From NCBI GenBank assembly GCA_020850415.1, contig JADZER010000039.1:1-52962 (forward strand): DNA of 52,962 nucleotides. Direction: 5' to 3'. Origin of the DNA: Phycisphaerales bacterium (GTDB lineage: Bacteria > Planctomycetota > Phycisphaerae > Phycisphaerales > UBA1924). Each line of letters starts with the position of its first letter. Positions within the stretch are counted from its first letter, which is position 1. This document shows, one piece after another, positions 24,564 to 32,191 of this stretch. The notes beneath the pieces were generated by a model. It ran no database searches and was not told where the DNA came from. It worked only from the letters and a program-made list of their open reading frames with translations. Made by a program: the position numbers and the translations under genes.

Positions 24564-24955
24564 GCCGGGAGATCGCCAGCGGCCGCGGGCCTGGCGCTCG
24601 CGGCGACGCGCCAGCCGATCAATACCGGGACAGGCTGCTCAAGTACATCCCGGGAGAGGTCATCGTGGTGTGGGGCACCATCTCCGCGATCATCACCCAA
24701 GCCAAGCCGCCTGCCGCCCAAGAGCAACTGATCCTCTGGGTCGTCTTCGCCGTGCTGCTGGTCGCGACCCCGCTGTATCAGTGGCGACTGCTCAAGATCC
24801 GTCTGCCGGTGCAGCTCGCGGTTGCCACGATTGCGTTCGCGGTCTGGGTGTTCTACCTCGGCGGACCCTTCGCGTCGGTCGGTTGGTACAAGCCGCTCTA
24901 CGGCGCGGTAGTTCTCCCGCTGTTCACCTTTCTGGTGCCGCTCCTCGAGCCCTGA
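24560..24955 (+). CDS. Four-helix inner-membrane partner of the lipoprotein, 131 aa
   Basis: GTG at 24560 (GTGA overlap with the lipoprotein stop). After a polar lead comes DRLLKYIPGEVIVVWGTISA, a motif (RLLKxIPxE before the first helix) that I know from small bacterial membrane proteins of unknown role. Further helices are LILWVVFAVLLVATPLYQW, LAVATIAFAVWVFYLGG and GAVVLPLFTFLVPLLEP. The translational coupling suggests a lipoprotein/inner-membrane pair. The 3' end overlaps the oppositely oriented I9-like gene by 32 bases. Confidence 0.7.
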   Translation: MSREIASGRGPGARGDAPADQYRDRLLKYIPGEVIVVWGTISAIITQAKPPAAQEQLILWVVFAVLLVATPLYQWRLLKIRLPVQLAVATIAFAVWVFYLGGPFASVGWYKPLYGAVVLPLFTFLVPLLEP

Positions 24956-25199
24956 GGACTCCCGGTGCAGGCTCACGGCCGAGCGCCCGCTGCTGCGAAT
25001 CCTGGACCACGGACTTCACTCCGGGGATGTGTCTCGCCAACTCGATGCGGTCCTCGGGGATGTCAGCGCTCACCACCCCGTGCCGCTCGAACCTGGCGGT
25101 GTTGACATTCTCAACCTCCGCGGCGTCAAGCAACTCGGTCAGCACCCGCGCCCTTTGCTCGGCCGTCGCGCGCTGCAGTGTGATATGCACCCGGATCAT
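24924..25199 (-). CDS. Stand-alone subtilase-propeptide-like (inhibitor I9-like) protein, 91 aa
   Basis: ATG at 25199 begins MIRVHITLQRATAEQRARVL; the longer frame to 25355 is a non-coding extension. The pattern strand-helix-strand-helix-strand ending in ARHIPGVKSVVQDSQ matches the I9 propeptide fold (terminal PGV-x-x-V before a protease). It follows, by 98 bases, the subtilase gene on the same strand. Free I9 proteins act as tight inhibitors or folding chaperones of subtilases, so this could be the immunity or folding partner. The last 20 residues are disordered. A ferredoxin-like small protein of other function is the alternative. Confidence 0.62.
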   Translation of the reverse strand: MIRVHITLQRATAEQRARVLTELLDAAEVENVNTARFERHGVVSADIPEDRIELARHIPGVKSVVQDSQQRALGREPAPGVLRARGAAPER

Positions 25200-25297
25200 C
25201 GCGTTGCTCGCTTCCCTTCCCGCAGGCCCATCCTGCACTCTACCGTACGCAGAGCGGCCCCGCAAGTTCGTTCTGTCCAACCGGGCCGGCGGCCTGG

Positions 25298-26698
25298 CTA
25301 TGGGACCTGGACCAGGCCCACACCGAAATCCGCCGGATCGCCCAGGGGCACGCACAGGGCTCGGAGGCGTTCCGCGACCTCTGTGGCCCGCCGCAGCGGC
25401 CGCTCCTCGATCACCAGCGCGGCGACGCCGGCCACATGCGGCGTGGCCATGCTCGTCCCGCTGATGGTCCGGAACCCCCCGTCGGCCCAGGCCGAGTAGA
25501 CGCCCACGCCCGGCGCGGAGAAGTTGACCTCGCCGATGGCGTCCGTCTGGCGGTTGCTGAAATCCGCGATGCGGCGCTGCGGGTCAACCGCCGCGACGGC
25601 GAGGATCGAGGGACAGGCCGCGGGGTTGCCGACCGGAGAGGTGAAGGCCGGCCGGCTGCTCTCGTTGCCGCAGGCGGCCAGCATGAGTACGCCCGGGGTG
25701 CCCTCCAGGAGGTTGGCGGCGACCGCCTCGTACGGGTCCGAGTACGGCTGGTTCGTGCGGCGCCGGCTGCCCAGGCTCATCGAGATGACCATCGCACCCA
25801 CATCCGCCGCCCAATCGATGCCGTCGAGGATCTGATCGTCGTACCCCCTCCCGTCGTCCCCGAGCACCTTGCCGATCACGAGGTCCGCTCCAGGGGCCAC
25901 CGCGTAGCGCCGCCCCCCTACCGAGGCCGCGCTCGCGGCGATCACGCCGGCGCAATGCGTGCCGTGCCCGTTCCCGTCCTGTACCGTCTCACCGTTCACG
26001 AAACTCTGCGCGTCATTCCCTCCCTGGAAACGGCCTTGGAAATCGGGGTGCTGCAGGTCGATCCCTGTGTCGAGCACGGCGATGCGAGCACCCTTGCCCA
26101 TCAGCGCGGCGTAGCCCGATTGCAGGCCGATCATCGACAGACACCAGGAGTGTTCCTCCCCCCCACCGCCCTGCGCCACCCTGGTGTGTGGACCCGCCGC
26201 TTGGAACCGACCGATGGCCCGGAGGATGGCCTCGCTGGCGTCCCGCATCCCCGCGGCGTACAGGGCCGCGGGGTCACCCACCGCCGACAGAGCCCATGCG
26301 GCGCCAGTGTCCGGTGCCGTCGATGGGCCCTCGCCCGCCTCCTGGGCCTGGCTCTCGTAGTAGGGCGGCAGCTCCCGGACCTCGTTCGGGACCACCGCCT
26401 CGACCCGGTCGTCCCGAGCGAGCGAGGCCCGTTCTTCCTGGGAGAGATCGGCCACCGCCACGCCCAAGCGTTGGTACACCCGCGGTCTGGTGGCACCCGC
26501 GTGGTTGCTCATCAGTTCGACGCAACCCGCCCGGGTGGAGCGGCCGTCGGCCTCCCCCACGCCGAGCACCCGAGAAACCGTCGAGATGTTGCGCTCGCTC
26601 CGCTGACGGAACACGACGATGTAGCCGGGCCGGTGTTCCGGGCCAGGCCCCGTCGACTTAGCTTTGGGGTGGGGTGATTTCGATCCTGACTTCGCCAT
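25298..26698 (-). CDS. Subtilisin-family (S8) serine protease, 466 aa
   Basis: The full catalytic set is visible: Asp210 in IAVLDTGIDLQHPDF, His245 in GNGHGTHCAGV, oxyanion Asn345 in AACGNE, and Ser416 in ISGTSMATPHVAG. The N-terminal 110 residues contain a propeptide-like region (PGYIVVFRQRSERNISTVS). No classical signal peptide is seen (basic, Ser/Lys-rich start), so it may be cytoplasmic or activated inside the cell. An insert of about 70 residues lies before the Asp block. It starts just beyond an IS3 remnant and is followed by the I9-like gene, giving a protease/inhibitor pair. A housekeeping exoprotease is possible but the missing signal argues for an intracellular role. Confidence 0.9.
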   Translation of the reverse strand: MAKSGSKSPHPKAKSTGPGPEHRPGYIVVFRQRSERNISTVSRVLGVGEADGRSTRAGCVELMSNHAGATRPRVYQRLGVAVADLSQEERASLARDDRVEAVVPNEVRELPPYYESQAQEAGEGPSTAPDTGAAWALSAVGDPAALYAAGMRDASEAILRAIGRFQAAGPHTRVAQGGGGEEHSWCLSMIGLQSGYAALMGKGARIAVLDTGIDLQHPDFQGRFQGGNDAQSFVNGETVQDGNGHGTHCAGVIAASAASVGGRRYAVAPGADLVIGKVLGDDGRGYDDQILDGIDWAADVGAMVISMSLGSRRRTNQPYSDPYEAVAANLLEGTPGVLMLAACGNESSRPAFTSPVGNPAACPSILAVAAVDPQRRIADFSNRQTDAIGEVNFSAPGVGVYSAWADGGFRTISGTSMATPHVAGVAALVIEERPLRRATEVAERLRALCVPLGDPADFGVGLVQVP

Positions 26699-26724
26699 GC
26701 TTCGCCTTTCCAGGTATCTGACCT

Positions 26725-26873
26725 GCCCCGGCGCTCCAGCACCTCCGCCTTACGCTGCTTCCGAACCACTTCGTCTGTCGTATGCCGCCTCCGTTTCATC
26801 GAGAGTCTCCTCGGCCCTGCCGGGGCCCCTCGGGACTCTCATAGCACATGGATCAGGATTTGGGGACAGGTCA
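26725..26873 (-). pseudogene. Remnant of an IS3-family element (left end and start of orfA)
   Basis: On the minus strand a terminal sequence starting TGACCTGTCCCC at 26873 leads, 74 bases on, to an ATG at 26799. The reading frame MKRRRHTTDEVVRKQRKAEV resembles the start of IS3 OrfA (compare MKRTRHTPEQIVTKLRE at 52912). After about 25 residues the similarity ends. The leader is nearly identical to that at 52837-52911. So this is a broken copy of the same element, in the opposite orientation. Confidence 0.75.
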
Positions 26874-26904
26874 CACCTTTCCGATTACATGTCCCGACGA
26901 GATG

Positions 26905-29403
26905 CTACGGGCATCCCGCGACCCAGTCGTTGAGAAACGCCAGCACATCCATCGTGTTCACGGTGTTATTCCCGTCGTAGTCCGCTCTGCCCTTTCGTGC
27001 CGCGAACAGGTTGAGGAAGGCGAGCACATCGCGCGTATCCACCGTGCCATCCTCGTTGTAGTCCGGCCGGCAGCCGTATGGGGGGGGAGGGAAATCCTCG
27101 TAGGCTTCCTGCAACTCATCCACGGACAGATCGATCCGGTTCACCGATCCGTGCGTGCCGTCCTCGTTCCAGATCGTCCCGCCGATGCCCCAATCGAGAG
27201 TCACCCAATCATCGAAACCACCCATCACTTCCCCACCCACCCTGGGCAAACTCTTCGAAAGATCGTTGATGCTCGCAACCACACCAGTATCCACGGTATC
27301 CCCATCGCCGTTGTAGTCACCTGAGCCCGCCCCAGGCAGACCGATCTCGAGCGTCGCCTTCCCGACGCTGCCGTCCTGAAGCTGCTGGCTAATGGGCACC
27401 ACGAACCCTGCGTAGAGGGTAGAAGTCACACCGGCAGGCTCGTCCAGCGCACTCTCATCAAGAAGATCCATCGCTTCTCTGCTGAAGTCAACGGGTAGCG
27501 GCTTCATCTGCCCGCCCTGCGGACAACCCACCAGCTGGAACGAGTAGTTCATGGCGCTAATGTAGTTGGGCTTGTAGTTGACTTCCTTGAACTGGCCTGG
27601 GTTGTCCGGGTCCGGGTCCAGACCTCCTCCATGCTCTAACCCCAGCAGATGTCCCAACTCGTGCATACAGCACATACCGAACCACCACGAGAAGGACCGA
27701 TCCCTGGTCAATAGGCTATCAGGTAGCCCCCCCAGGCCAACAAACATGTCATTGCCGCCACCGGGTTCTGCGGCTCCGAGTTCGGGCTCTTCTATCGCAT
27801 CCACCACCAACAGGTACCGGAAAGCCCTATGCTTGGCCGCCACCACTTTTGGCGAGTTCAGCCGCTCGGCCGGGGTGCCCAAGCTCTTGTTATCGTCGAA
27901 ATCCGACCAATCTCCGGCCCAAGGCGATTTGTACGGAATCCCGGTTTCCGCTGTATCCACCATCGCGTGCAGTTGCACACCCGTGGAGCCATCGACATTC
28001 TGGATTGGCGCGTTCGCGAACGCGCTGACAACCAGATCGAGCCCCTCCTGACTGAAGCCGTTCCCCTCCGAGACACCATTCATCAAGTCCACCTCGAGGA
28101 AGATGTCCTTTCTATCTGGTCTGGCGCCAAGCTCGTAGAGAATGAGATCGGGCACACCGTCCCCATCCCCATCTATCCCGCCCCACGGCCGCTCCCACTC
28201 ATCAAGCAAGCCATCACCGTCGCTGTCCGCGCCGGTCTGCCGCAGCCCAAAGGTCTTCTTTGCTCCCTGCGCGCCCAACACCGCCGCTCCGTTGTCAATT
28301 GCGACACTGTTACCGATCGTTCCGGTGGCTGAAACCAGGGTGAATCTCGATGGGGCGCCCCAATCACTAGCGTCTCGTGAAAACACGAAGACCGCGCCTG
28401 CGTTGCTGCCTGCGCCATCATGGAACGGAGCGCCCGCCACAATGGTCCCCTGCCAGATCGCGACTTGCCCAAAACGATCACCCGATGTGCCCTCGTCGTC
28501 GAAGAGGACCGCATCCTCGACCCACCCCGAGCCTCCCTTTCGATACACATGCGCGCTGCCGGAATCGATCCCAGAATCGTTGTCCAGAGGCGCTCCGACC
28601 ACTGCCCAGCCGGCATCGATGTCAACAGAAAGCCCGAAGTAGCTCCAAGGCGTCGCATTGCCGTCCGCAAGGATGGCGGTTCGGTGCCATCCTCCCCCAG
28701 CGTTGGAGTATATGTACGCTTCGCCCTCTGCTTCCGTACCTCGGCCGGGAGCGCCCGCGATCATCTCTGTACCGCTGATCGCTACGGCATTGCCGAAATT
28801 GTCGAACTCCTCCCCACCGGCAAGCGTCAGCTTAGCCGCCTGTTCCCAACTGCCGTTGGTGCGTTTGAAGATGTACACCGCACCAGAGTCCGTCATAGGG
28901 TCGTTTGCGCCAGGAGCCCCCACGACGATGGTGTCCCCGCAAACTGCAACGCTGGACCCGAAATAGTCCTGACCCATCCCATCGGCTGCGACGAGCTTCG
29001 CCGGTTCGCCCCAGGTGTCGCCGACCTTCTCGAACACATACACAGCCCCAGCAGAGCCATTGGCCCCCAGATGCCCCACAACCACGCAATCCCGCTCTGC
29101 CGCGACCGAACGACCAAACAGGGATCCGGCTGACGGCTCCGAGGCATACACCTTCGCCTCGCTCTGCCACCCGTTCGGCCCGTAGAAAAAGATGTACGCC
29201 GCTCCTGCATTGGTGCCCTGATCGTCATCCCCGGACGCCCCCACCACTGCCGTATCGCCACACACGCTCACGGCGTTTCCGTAATTATCTGACCCGTGCG
29301 GCCCCGGGGCCAGCTCGCCCTCGTTGAACCACTGCGCACTGGACGAGCTCGTGACCAATATCACAGCCGCTGCACAAGCCACTACGCACAGTCGATTCCG
29401 CAT
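26905..29403 (-). CDS. Secreted FG-GAP repeat metalloprotease with C-terminal dockerin repeats, 832 aa
   Basis: Signal peptide (NRLCVVACAAAVILVTSSSSA). Residues about 30-390 contain five or more FG-GAP-type beta-propeller repeats (pattern GNAVSVCGDTAVVGASGDDD, repeated with small changes), an extracellular ligand-binding fold. Near residue 580 is the zinc site HELGHLLGLEH of a metzincin-like protease. The last 55 residues are two dockerin Ca-binding loops (DYNEDGTVDTRDVLAFLN and DYDGNNTVNTMDVLAFLNDW) closing in AGCP, typical in my knowledge of Phycisphaerae-type exported proteins. Base composition is lower in GC than the neighbours. No ribosome site was checked beyond the ATG. It may digest surface or extracellular protein. 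It is flanked by IS3 and IS66 remnants, so it was probably carried in with them. Confidence 0.85.
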   Translation of the reverse strand: MRNRLCVVACAAAVILVTSSSSAQWFNEGELAPGPHGSDNYGNAVSVCGDTAVVGASGDDDQGTNAGAAYIFFYGPNGWQSEAKVYASEPSAGSLFGRSVAAERDCVVVGHLGANGSAGAVYVFEKVGDTWGEPAKLVAADGMGQDYFGSSVAVCGDTIVVGAPGANDPMTDSGAVYIFKRTNGSWEQAAKLTLAGGEEFDNFGNAVAISGTEMIAGAPGRGTEAEGEAYIYSNAGGGWHRTAILADGNATPWSYFGLSVDIDAGWAVVGAPLDNDSGIDSGSAHVYRKGGSGWVEDAVLFDDEGTSGDRFGQVAIWQGTIVAGAPFHDGAGSNAGAVFVFSRDASDWGAPSRFTLVSATGTIGNSVAIDNGAAVLGAQGAKKTFGLRQTGADSDGDGLLDEWERPWGGIDGDGDGVPDLILYELGARPDRKDIFLEVDLMNGVSEGNGFSQEGLDLVVSAFANAPIQNVDGSTGVQLHAMVDTAETGIPYKSPWAGDWSDFDDNKSLGTPAERLNSPKVVAAKHRAFRYLLVVDAIEEPELGAAEPGGGNDMFVGLGGLPDSLLTRDRSFSWWFGMCCMHELGHLLGLEHGGGLDPDPDNPGQFKEVNYKPNYISAMNYSFQLVGCPQGGQMKPLPVDFSREAMDLLDESALDEPAGVTSTLYAGFVVPISQQLQDGSVGKATLEIGLPGAGSGDYNGDGDTVDTGVVASINDLSKSLPRVGGEVMGGFDDWVTLDWGIGGTIWNEDGTHGSVNRIDLSVDELQEAYEDFPPPPYGCRPDYNEDGTVDTRDVLAFLNLFAARKGRADYDGNNTVNTMDVLAFLNDWVAGCP

Positions 29404-29452
29404 CTCTCACCCTCCGGAAGCAGTTGCTCCCACCAGAATACCATACCCAGAC

Positions 29453-29566
29453 ACACAACACTACCTCACCTACCTCCTCGCCAACCTCCCCCGCACGCCC
29501 ATCAGCCACCTCGAGCAGTGGCTCCCTGACCGGTGGAACATCGCGACACTCCAGCCGCCGCGGTAG
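29453..29566 (+). pseudogene. C-terminal remnant of an IS66 TnpC transposase
   Basis: The last 35 or so codons of a plus-strand frame read HYLTYLLANLPRTPISHLEQ then WLPDRW and a stop at 29564-29566. This ending (L-x-x-L-P-x-x-P-I-S-x-x-x-x-L-P-x-R-W) is that of IS66-family TnpC proteins. Everything upstream is missing: the frame continues only into the complement of the metalloprotease start. It marks an old insertion/deletion at the right side of the metalloprotease gene. Confidence 0.6.
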
Positions 29567-29654
29567 TGGTATGCGGCTTGGTCAGCGCCCAGTCAACTGC
29601 CTCCAGAACCCGCCCAAGTCGTTCCATCCCTGCCCTCCAGTAGCCAAATTGAAC

Positions 29655-29688
29655 TGGTCTATGTCAACTGGTCCGTATTCACTGGTCC
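29655..29688 (+). repeat. Three 14-bp-spaced TGGTCY repeats downstream of the parB-like gene
   Basis: TGGTCT (29655), TGGTCC (29669) and TGGTCC (29683), each preceded by AACT or CACT, recur exactly every 14 bases. The same unit and period occur upstream of parA at 31395-31443. This is the pattern of a partition site or origin repeats. The rest of 29567-29715 carries no gene. Confidence 0.6.
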
Positions 29689-29715
29689 AGCTCGGAGCAG
29701 ACTCCGCTCTCCGAC

Positions 29716-30303
29716 CTACCGCCGCGCGCGCTTGATGGCCGCCAGGAGGTACTCCGCGATCACATCCTCGAACGCCGCCATGCCGAGCGGGTCTCCGTAC
29801 GAGGGTCGGTCCAGCTCCGGGGCCCGCAGGTTGTCGAGCTCATCCTCCGCTCGGAGCGCCAGCGTCCAGAGCGCGCGGGAAATCTGGCTGCCCCGGAGCT
29901 TGACGCCCAGGCGTCGCTCGAGCCCGAGCCGGAAATCCTCGATCTGCACGGCCTCCTGGGGGGAGAACCTGGTCTTCAGCTGGTGGGTGTCCTTGGCGTC
30001 GTCGCGCCCCCGGCGCCGAGGCGCCTCCGGTACCCGCCGCGCCGCCGGTCGATCAACGGGGCTCGCTCCCAGCCCCTGCCCCCGTGCCGTTGCCTGGGTC
30101 CCGGGCGCTGGGCGCTCCGGCTGCCCGTAGGGCCGTTCTTCGCCCTGCTGCCCCCCCACTGCTCCGCCGATCTCCTCAACCAGCTCGGCGACCGCCGCCC
30201 CGCGCTCCGCTTCCGGGCCTGGTGTTGCCCGCAGGTGACCGATGGCCGCCACATGGTCCATGTTGAGCGGGTTGAGCACCTGTCGCTCCCGCCGCTTAGC
30301 CAT
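29716..30303 (-). CDS. ParB-like centromere-binding partner of ParA, 195 aa
   Basis: The ATG at 30303 overlaps the parA stop by 8 nt, so it is the second gene of the par operon. The N-terminal 100 residues are Pro/Gly/Arg rich and probably disordered. The C-terminal part (HQLKTRFSPQEAVQIEDFRL, then GVKLRGSQISRALWTLALRA) looks like a ribbon-helix-helix or short HTH dimer. That is usual for type Ib ParB/ParG-like adaptors, although this one is longer. It should bind the 14-bp-spaced repeats on both sides of the operon and contact ParA. It lacks the KorB/ParB CTPase motifs. The assignment rests on position more than on sequence. Confidence 0.62.
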   Translation of the reverse strand: MAKRRERQVLNPLNMDHVAAIGHLRATPGPEAERGAAVAELVEEIGGAVGGQQGEERPYGQPERPAPGTQATARGQGLGASPVDRPAARRVPEAPRRRGRDDAKDTHQLKTRFSPQEAVQIEDFRLGLERRLGVKLRGSQISRALWTLALRAEDELDNLRAPELDRPSYGDPLGMAAFEDVIAEYLLAAIKRARR

Positions 30304-31222
30304 GGCTCACCTCCCCCACTGCCCCCGGCTGCTCTTTCGTCTCGATCTCAACCTCCGCCAATGTGTCCCCGGCCGGGGCTTCTGGAAGGGCCGCGCGCTC
30401 GACCCGGTCGATCACCTCGCGGGCCAGCTGGCGGTACTCCTCCGCCACCTTGTGGGCCGGCTCGGTCTGGATGATGGTCTTGCCGAGCTTCTGGGCCTCG
30501 GGAACCGCCACCGCCCGGCTGATCCGTGTGCTGAAATCCCCGTACGAGCCCATCTTGTCGAACGCCTGCTCCACCCACCCCACGACCTCCGCCCCGAGCC
30601 TGGTCCGCATGCTCACGCACGACAGCAGCACGCCCAGGAGGCGAAGGGCCGGGTTGCTCCCCGCCTGCATCTCTCGGATGTCCGACATGGCGTCGTTCAT
30701 CCCCTGGATCGCCAGGAGCTCGGGGGTGGCCGTGAGGATGAACCAGTCCGCGGCCCAGTACGCCGCGGCGGTCGGGGCCTGGATGTTGGGAGCGGTGTCC
30801 AGGAACACGAAGTCGAACTTGCCGCTGGCCCGCAGCTGGCGGATGGGGTCCCGTAGGCAACTGCGGTAGTTGCCCATCCGGTATTTCTGGGCCAGGTCGC
30901 GTTCCGCCCGCTCCAGGTCGCGGTTCGCGGGGATCAGCTGCACCCCCACCGGGAGCTCGATCCCCTCGTCGGGATCCGTCTCCAGCGCGACCCCGATCGG
31001 GTCTTCAACGCCCAACAGGACCTCGTAGGCGCCCTGATAGCTGTCCGGGGGCACGCCGAGGCACCGGGTCGCGCCGCAGTTGGAGTCAAGATCGATGATC
31101 AGGCTGCGCTTGCCGAGCGTCCCAAGGGCGGCGGCGAGGTTCACCGTCGTCGTCGTCTTGCCCACGCCGCCCTTCTGGTTGCCCACGGCGATCACATGCG
31201 TTCTGGGGGTTTTTGCATCCAT
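30296..31222 (-). CDS. parA: ParA partition ATPase
   Basis: 308 aa; ATG at 31222 follows AGGAGAAGG, and the longer frame to 31471 reads through the repeats and is rejected. The deviant Walker A KGGVGKTT is at residues 17-24 (Lys18, Lys22). SLIIDLDSNCGATRCLG is the A' region, and FDFVFLDTAPNIQAP is Walker B. The chain ends in a C-terminal Glu-rich tail. No N-terminal HTH is present, so it is the small ParA type (Ib) without own DNA binding. It moves plasmid copies apart along the nucleoid with the downstream ParB-like protein. The promoter area upstream is covered by repeats, which suggests autoregulation by the partner. Confidence 0.94.
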   Translation of the reverse strand: MDAKTPRTHVIAVGNQKGGVGKTTTTVNLAAALGTLGKRSLIIDLDSNCGATRCLGVPPDSYQGAYEVLLGVEDPIGVALETDPDEGIELPVGVQLIPANRDLERAERDLAQKYRMGNYRSCLRDPIRQLRASGKFDFVFLDTAPNIQAPTAAAYWAADWFILTATPELLAIQGMNDAMSDIREMQAGSNPALRLLGVLLSCVSMRTRLGAEVVGWVEQAFDKMGSYGDFSTRISRAVAVPEAQKLGKTIIQTEPAHKVAEEYRQLAREVIDRVERAALPEAPAGDTLAEVEIETKEQPGAVGEVSHG

Positions 31223-31259
31223 GCTACCTTCTCCTGCAGATTTTTTTCTATCGGCCGGT

Positions 31260-31870
31260 CCCGCGGTTTCGCACCAGTCAATTGGTCCCCTCCGAACAGG
31301 CCATCTTGAGATGGACCACTTGAGGTGGACCCGTTGTCTGGTGCCGAGCTTCCAACTCACCCACCCTACCAGAGTCATGGCCGCGCCGTCAACTGGTCCG
31401 GTTCGATCGGTCCGAGGCAACCGGTCCGTATTGATCTGGGCCGGACGAGTGACACCAGTCGCAGGGTCCATCGGCGGGCTTGCGTCTGGTCCGCATCAAT
31501 CTGGCCCAAACGGTTGACTCACCCCACGCCGTCCAGGCACGCTGGAATCCGCCACCAGTCGCCACAAGACACAATCGCACTCAACTGGGACCAGTTGGAT
31601 GCGTACAAGGCGGACCACTCGATCGGTGCGTGTTGTATGGGCCGTTACGATCGGTCCGAATCGATTGTGGCCGATCATGGTGCACCAGACGATCGGGACC
31701 ACATGATCGGGGTTGATCGAGTGGTTCACCACGAGAGGTCCCGGTCAACTGGTCCGTCTCTATACGCACCCCTTGATTGGTGCTGCTCGTCTGGTGCGCC
31801 TTGATCCGCACCAGACGCAACAGGCACCACTTGATGCGGACCAGTTGTGGTCGTGCATCTGGTCCCACTT
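31260..31870. repeat. Iteron-like array upstream of parA: partition site or origin
   Basis: About 600 bases without a gene are filled with degenerate copies of a 12-14 base unit, consensus near TCAAYTGGTCCG, on both strands. Clear copies are at 31388 (TCAACTGGTCCG), 31403 (CGATCGGTCCG), 31419 (AACCGGTCCG), 31485 (GTCTGGTCCG), 31744 (TCAACTGGTCCG) and, inverted, 31581-31596 (CAACTGG-GA-CCAGTTG), 31611, 31808, 31837. From 31395 the GGTCCG cores follow each other at 14, 14 and 15 bases. Three more copies lie beyond the other end of the par operon. Binding by the ParB-like or Rep protein is the natural reading. Confidence 0.62.
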
Positions 31871-32021
31871 GCGTGCAATACGCCTGTAGAGCACTTGACG
31901 CGCGGGGTGGAATCGCCACATATTGAGGTTCAGACCAACCAATCCCCCATATGCCAGGCGTTGGCGTCGGCAGTGGGGGAGTAGCCGCAAGGAGGCGCAT
32001 GGCTCGATGATACCAGGAAAT

Positions 32022-32047
32022 TGAAAAACCGCCCTTGCAGGGGCGGT
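32022..32047 (-). terminator. Rho-independent terminator of the candidate antisense RNA
   Basis: Read leftward: ACCGCCC (32047-32041), loop CTGCAA, GGGCGGT (32034-32028), then TTTTTC. A 7-bp GC stem followed by five T residues is a standard intrinsic terminator. No protein gene ends here on that strand. Confidence 0.65.
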
Positions 32048-32100
32048 CTTCAAGGCCAGTCCGAGGGCTTTCGACCAGGACCAGCGCGCTTCGTTCTCGC
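32022..32100 (-). ncRNA. Candidate countertranscribed RNA in the rep leader
   Basis: A minus-strand promoter (32107-32135) would start a transcript near 32100, and a terminator hairpin with a T run lies at 32022-32047, giving about 80 nt with no reading frame. It runs opposite to the leader of the rep-like gene that starts at 32192. Plasmids often limit Rep synthesis by such an antisense RNA. The RNA itself is inferred; the promoter and terminator are visible. Confidence 0.5.
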
Positions 32101-32106
32101 ACCTCG

Positions 32107-32135
32107 AAGATAGCGCGGAACCCTGGGAATGTCAA
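32107..32135 (-). promoter_or_regulatory. Consensus promoter firing against the rep gene
   Basis: Minus strand: TTGACA (32135-32130), 17-base spacer, TATCTT (32112-32107). It points away from the rep-like gene, whose start codon is 57 bases to the right, toward the terminator 60 bases downstream. Confidence 0.6.
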
Positions 32136-32191
32136 GCCGCATCGGTTTGGCCAGGGTTTTCTTGTGCCATGCGCGGAAAGGAATCCGCGCC

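Noticed and set aside
31223..31471. N-terminal extension of ParA
   Set aside because: It would translate the repeat array; the ATG at 31222 has a proper ribosome site and gives the standard ParA length.
31260..31870. CRISPR array
   Set aside because: Repeats are about 12 bases, degenerate, on both strands and unevenly spaced, with no spacers of constant length and no cas genes.
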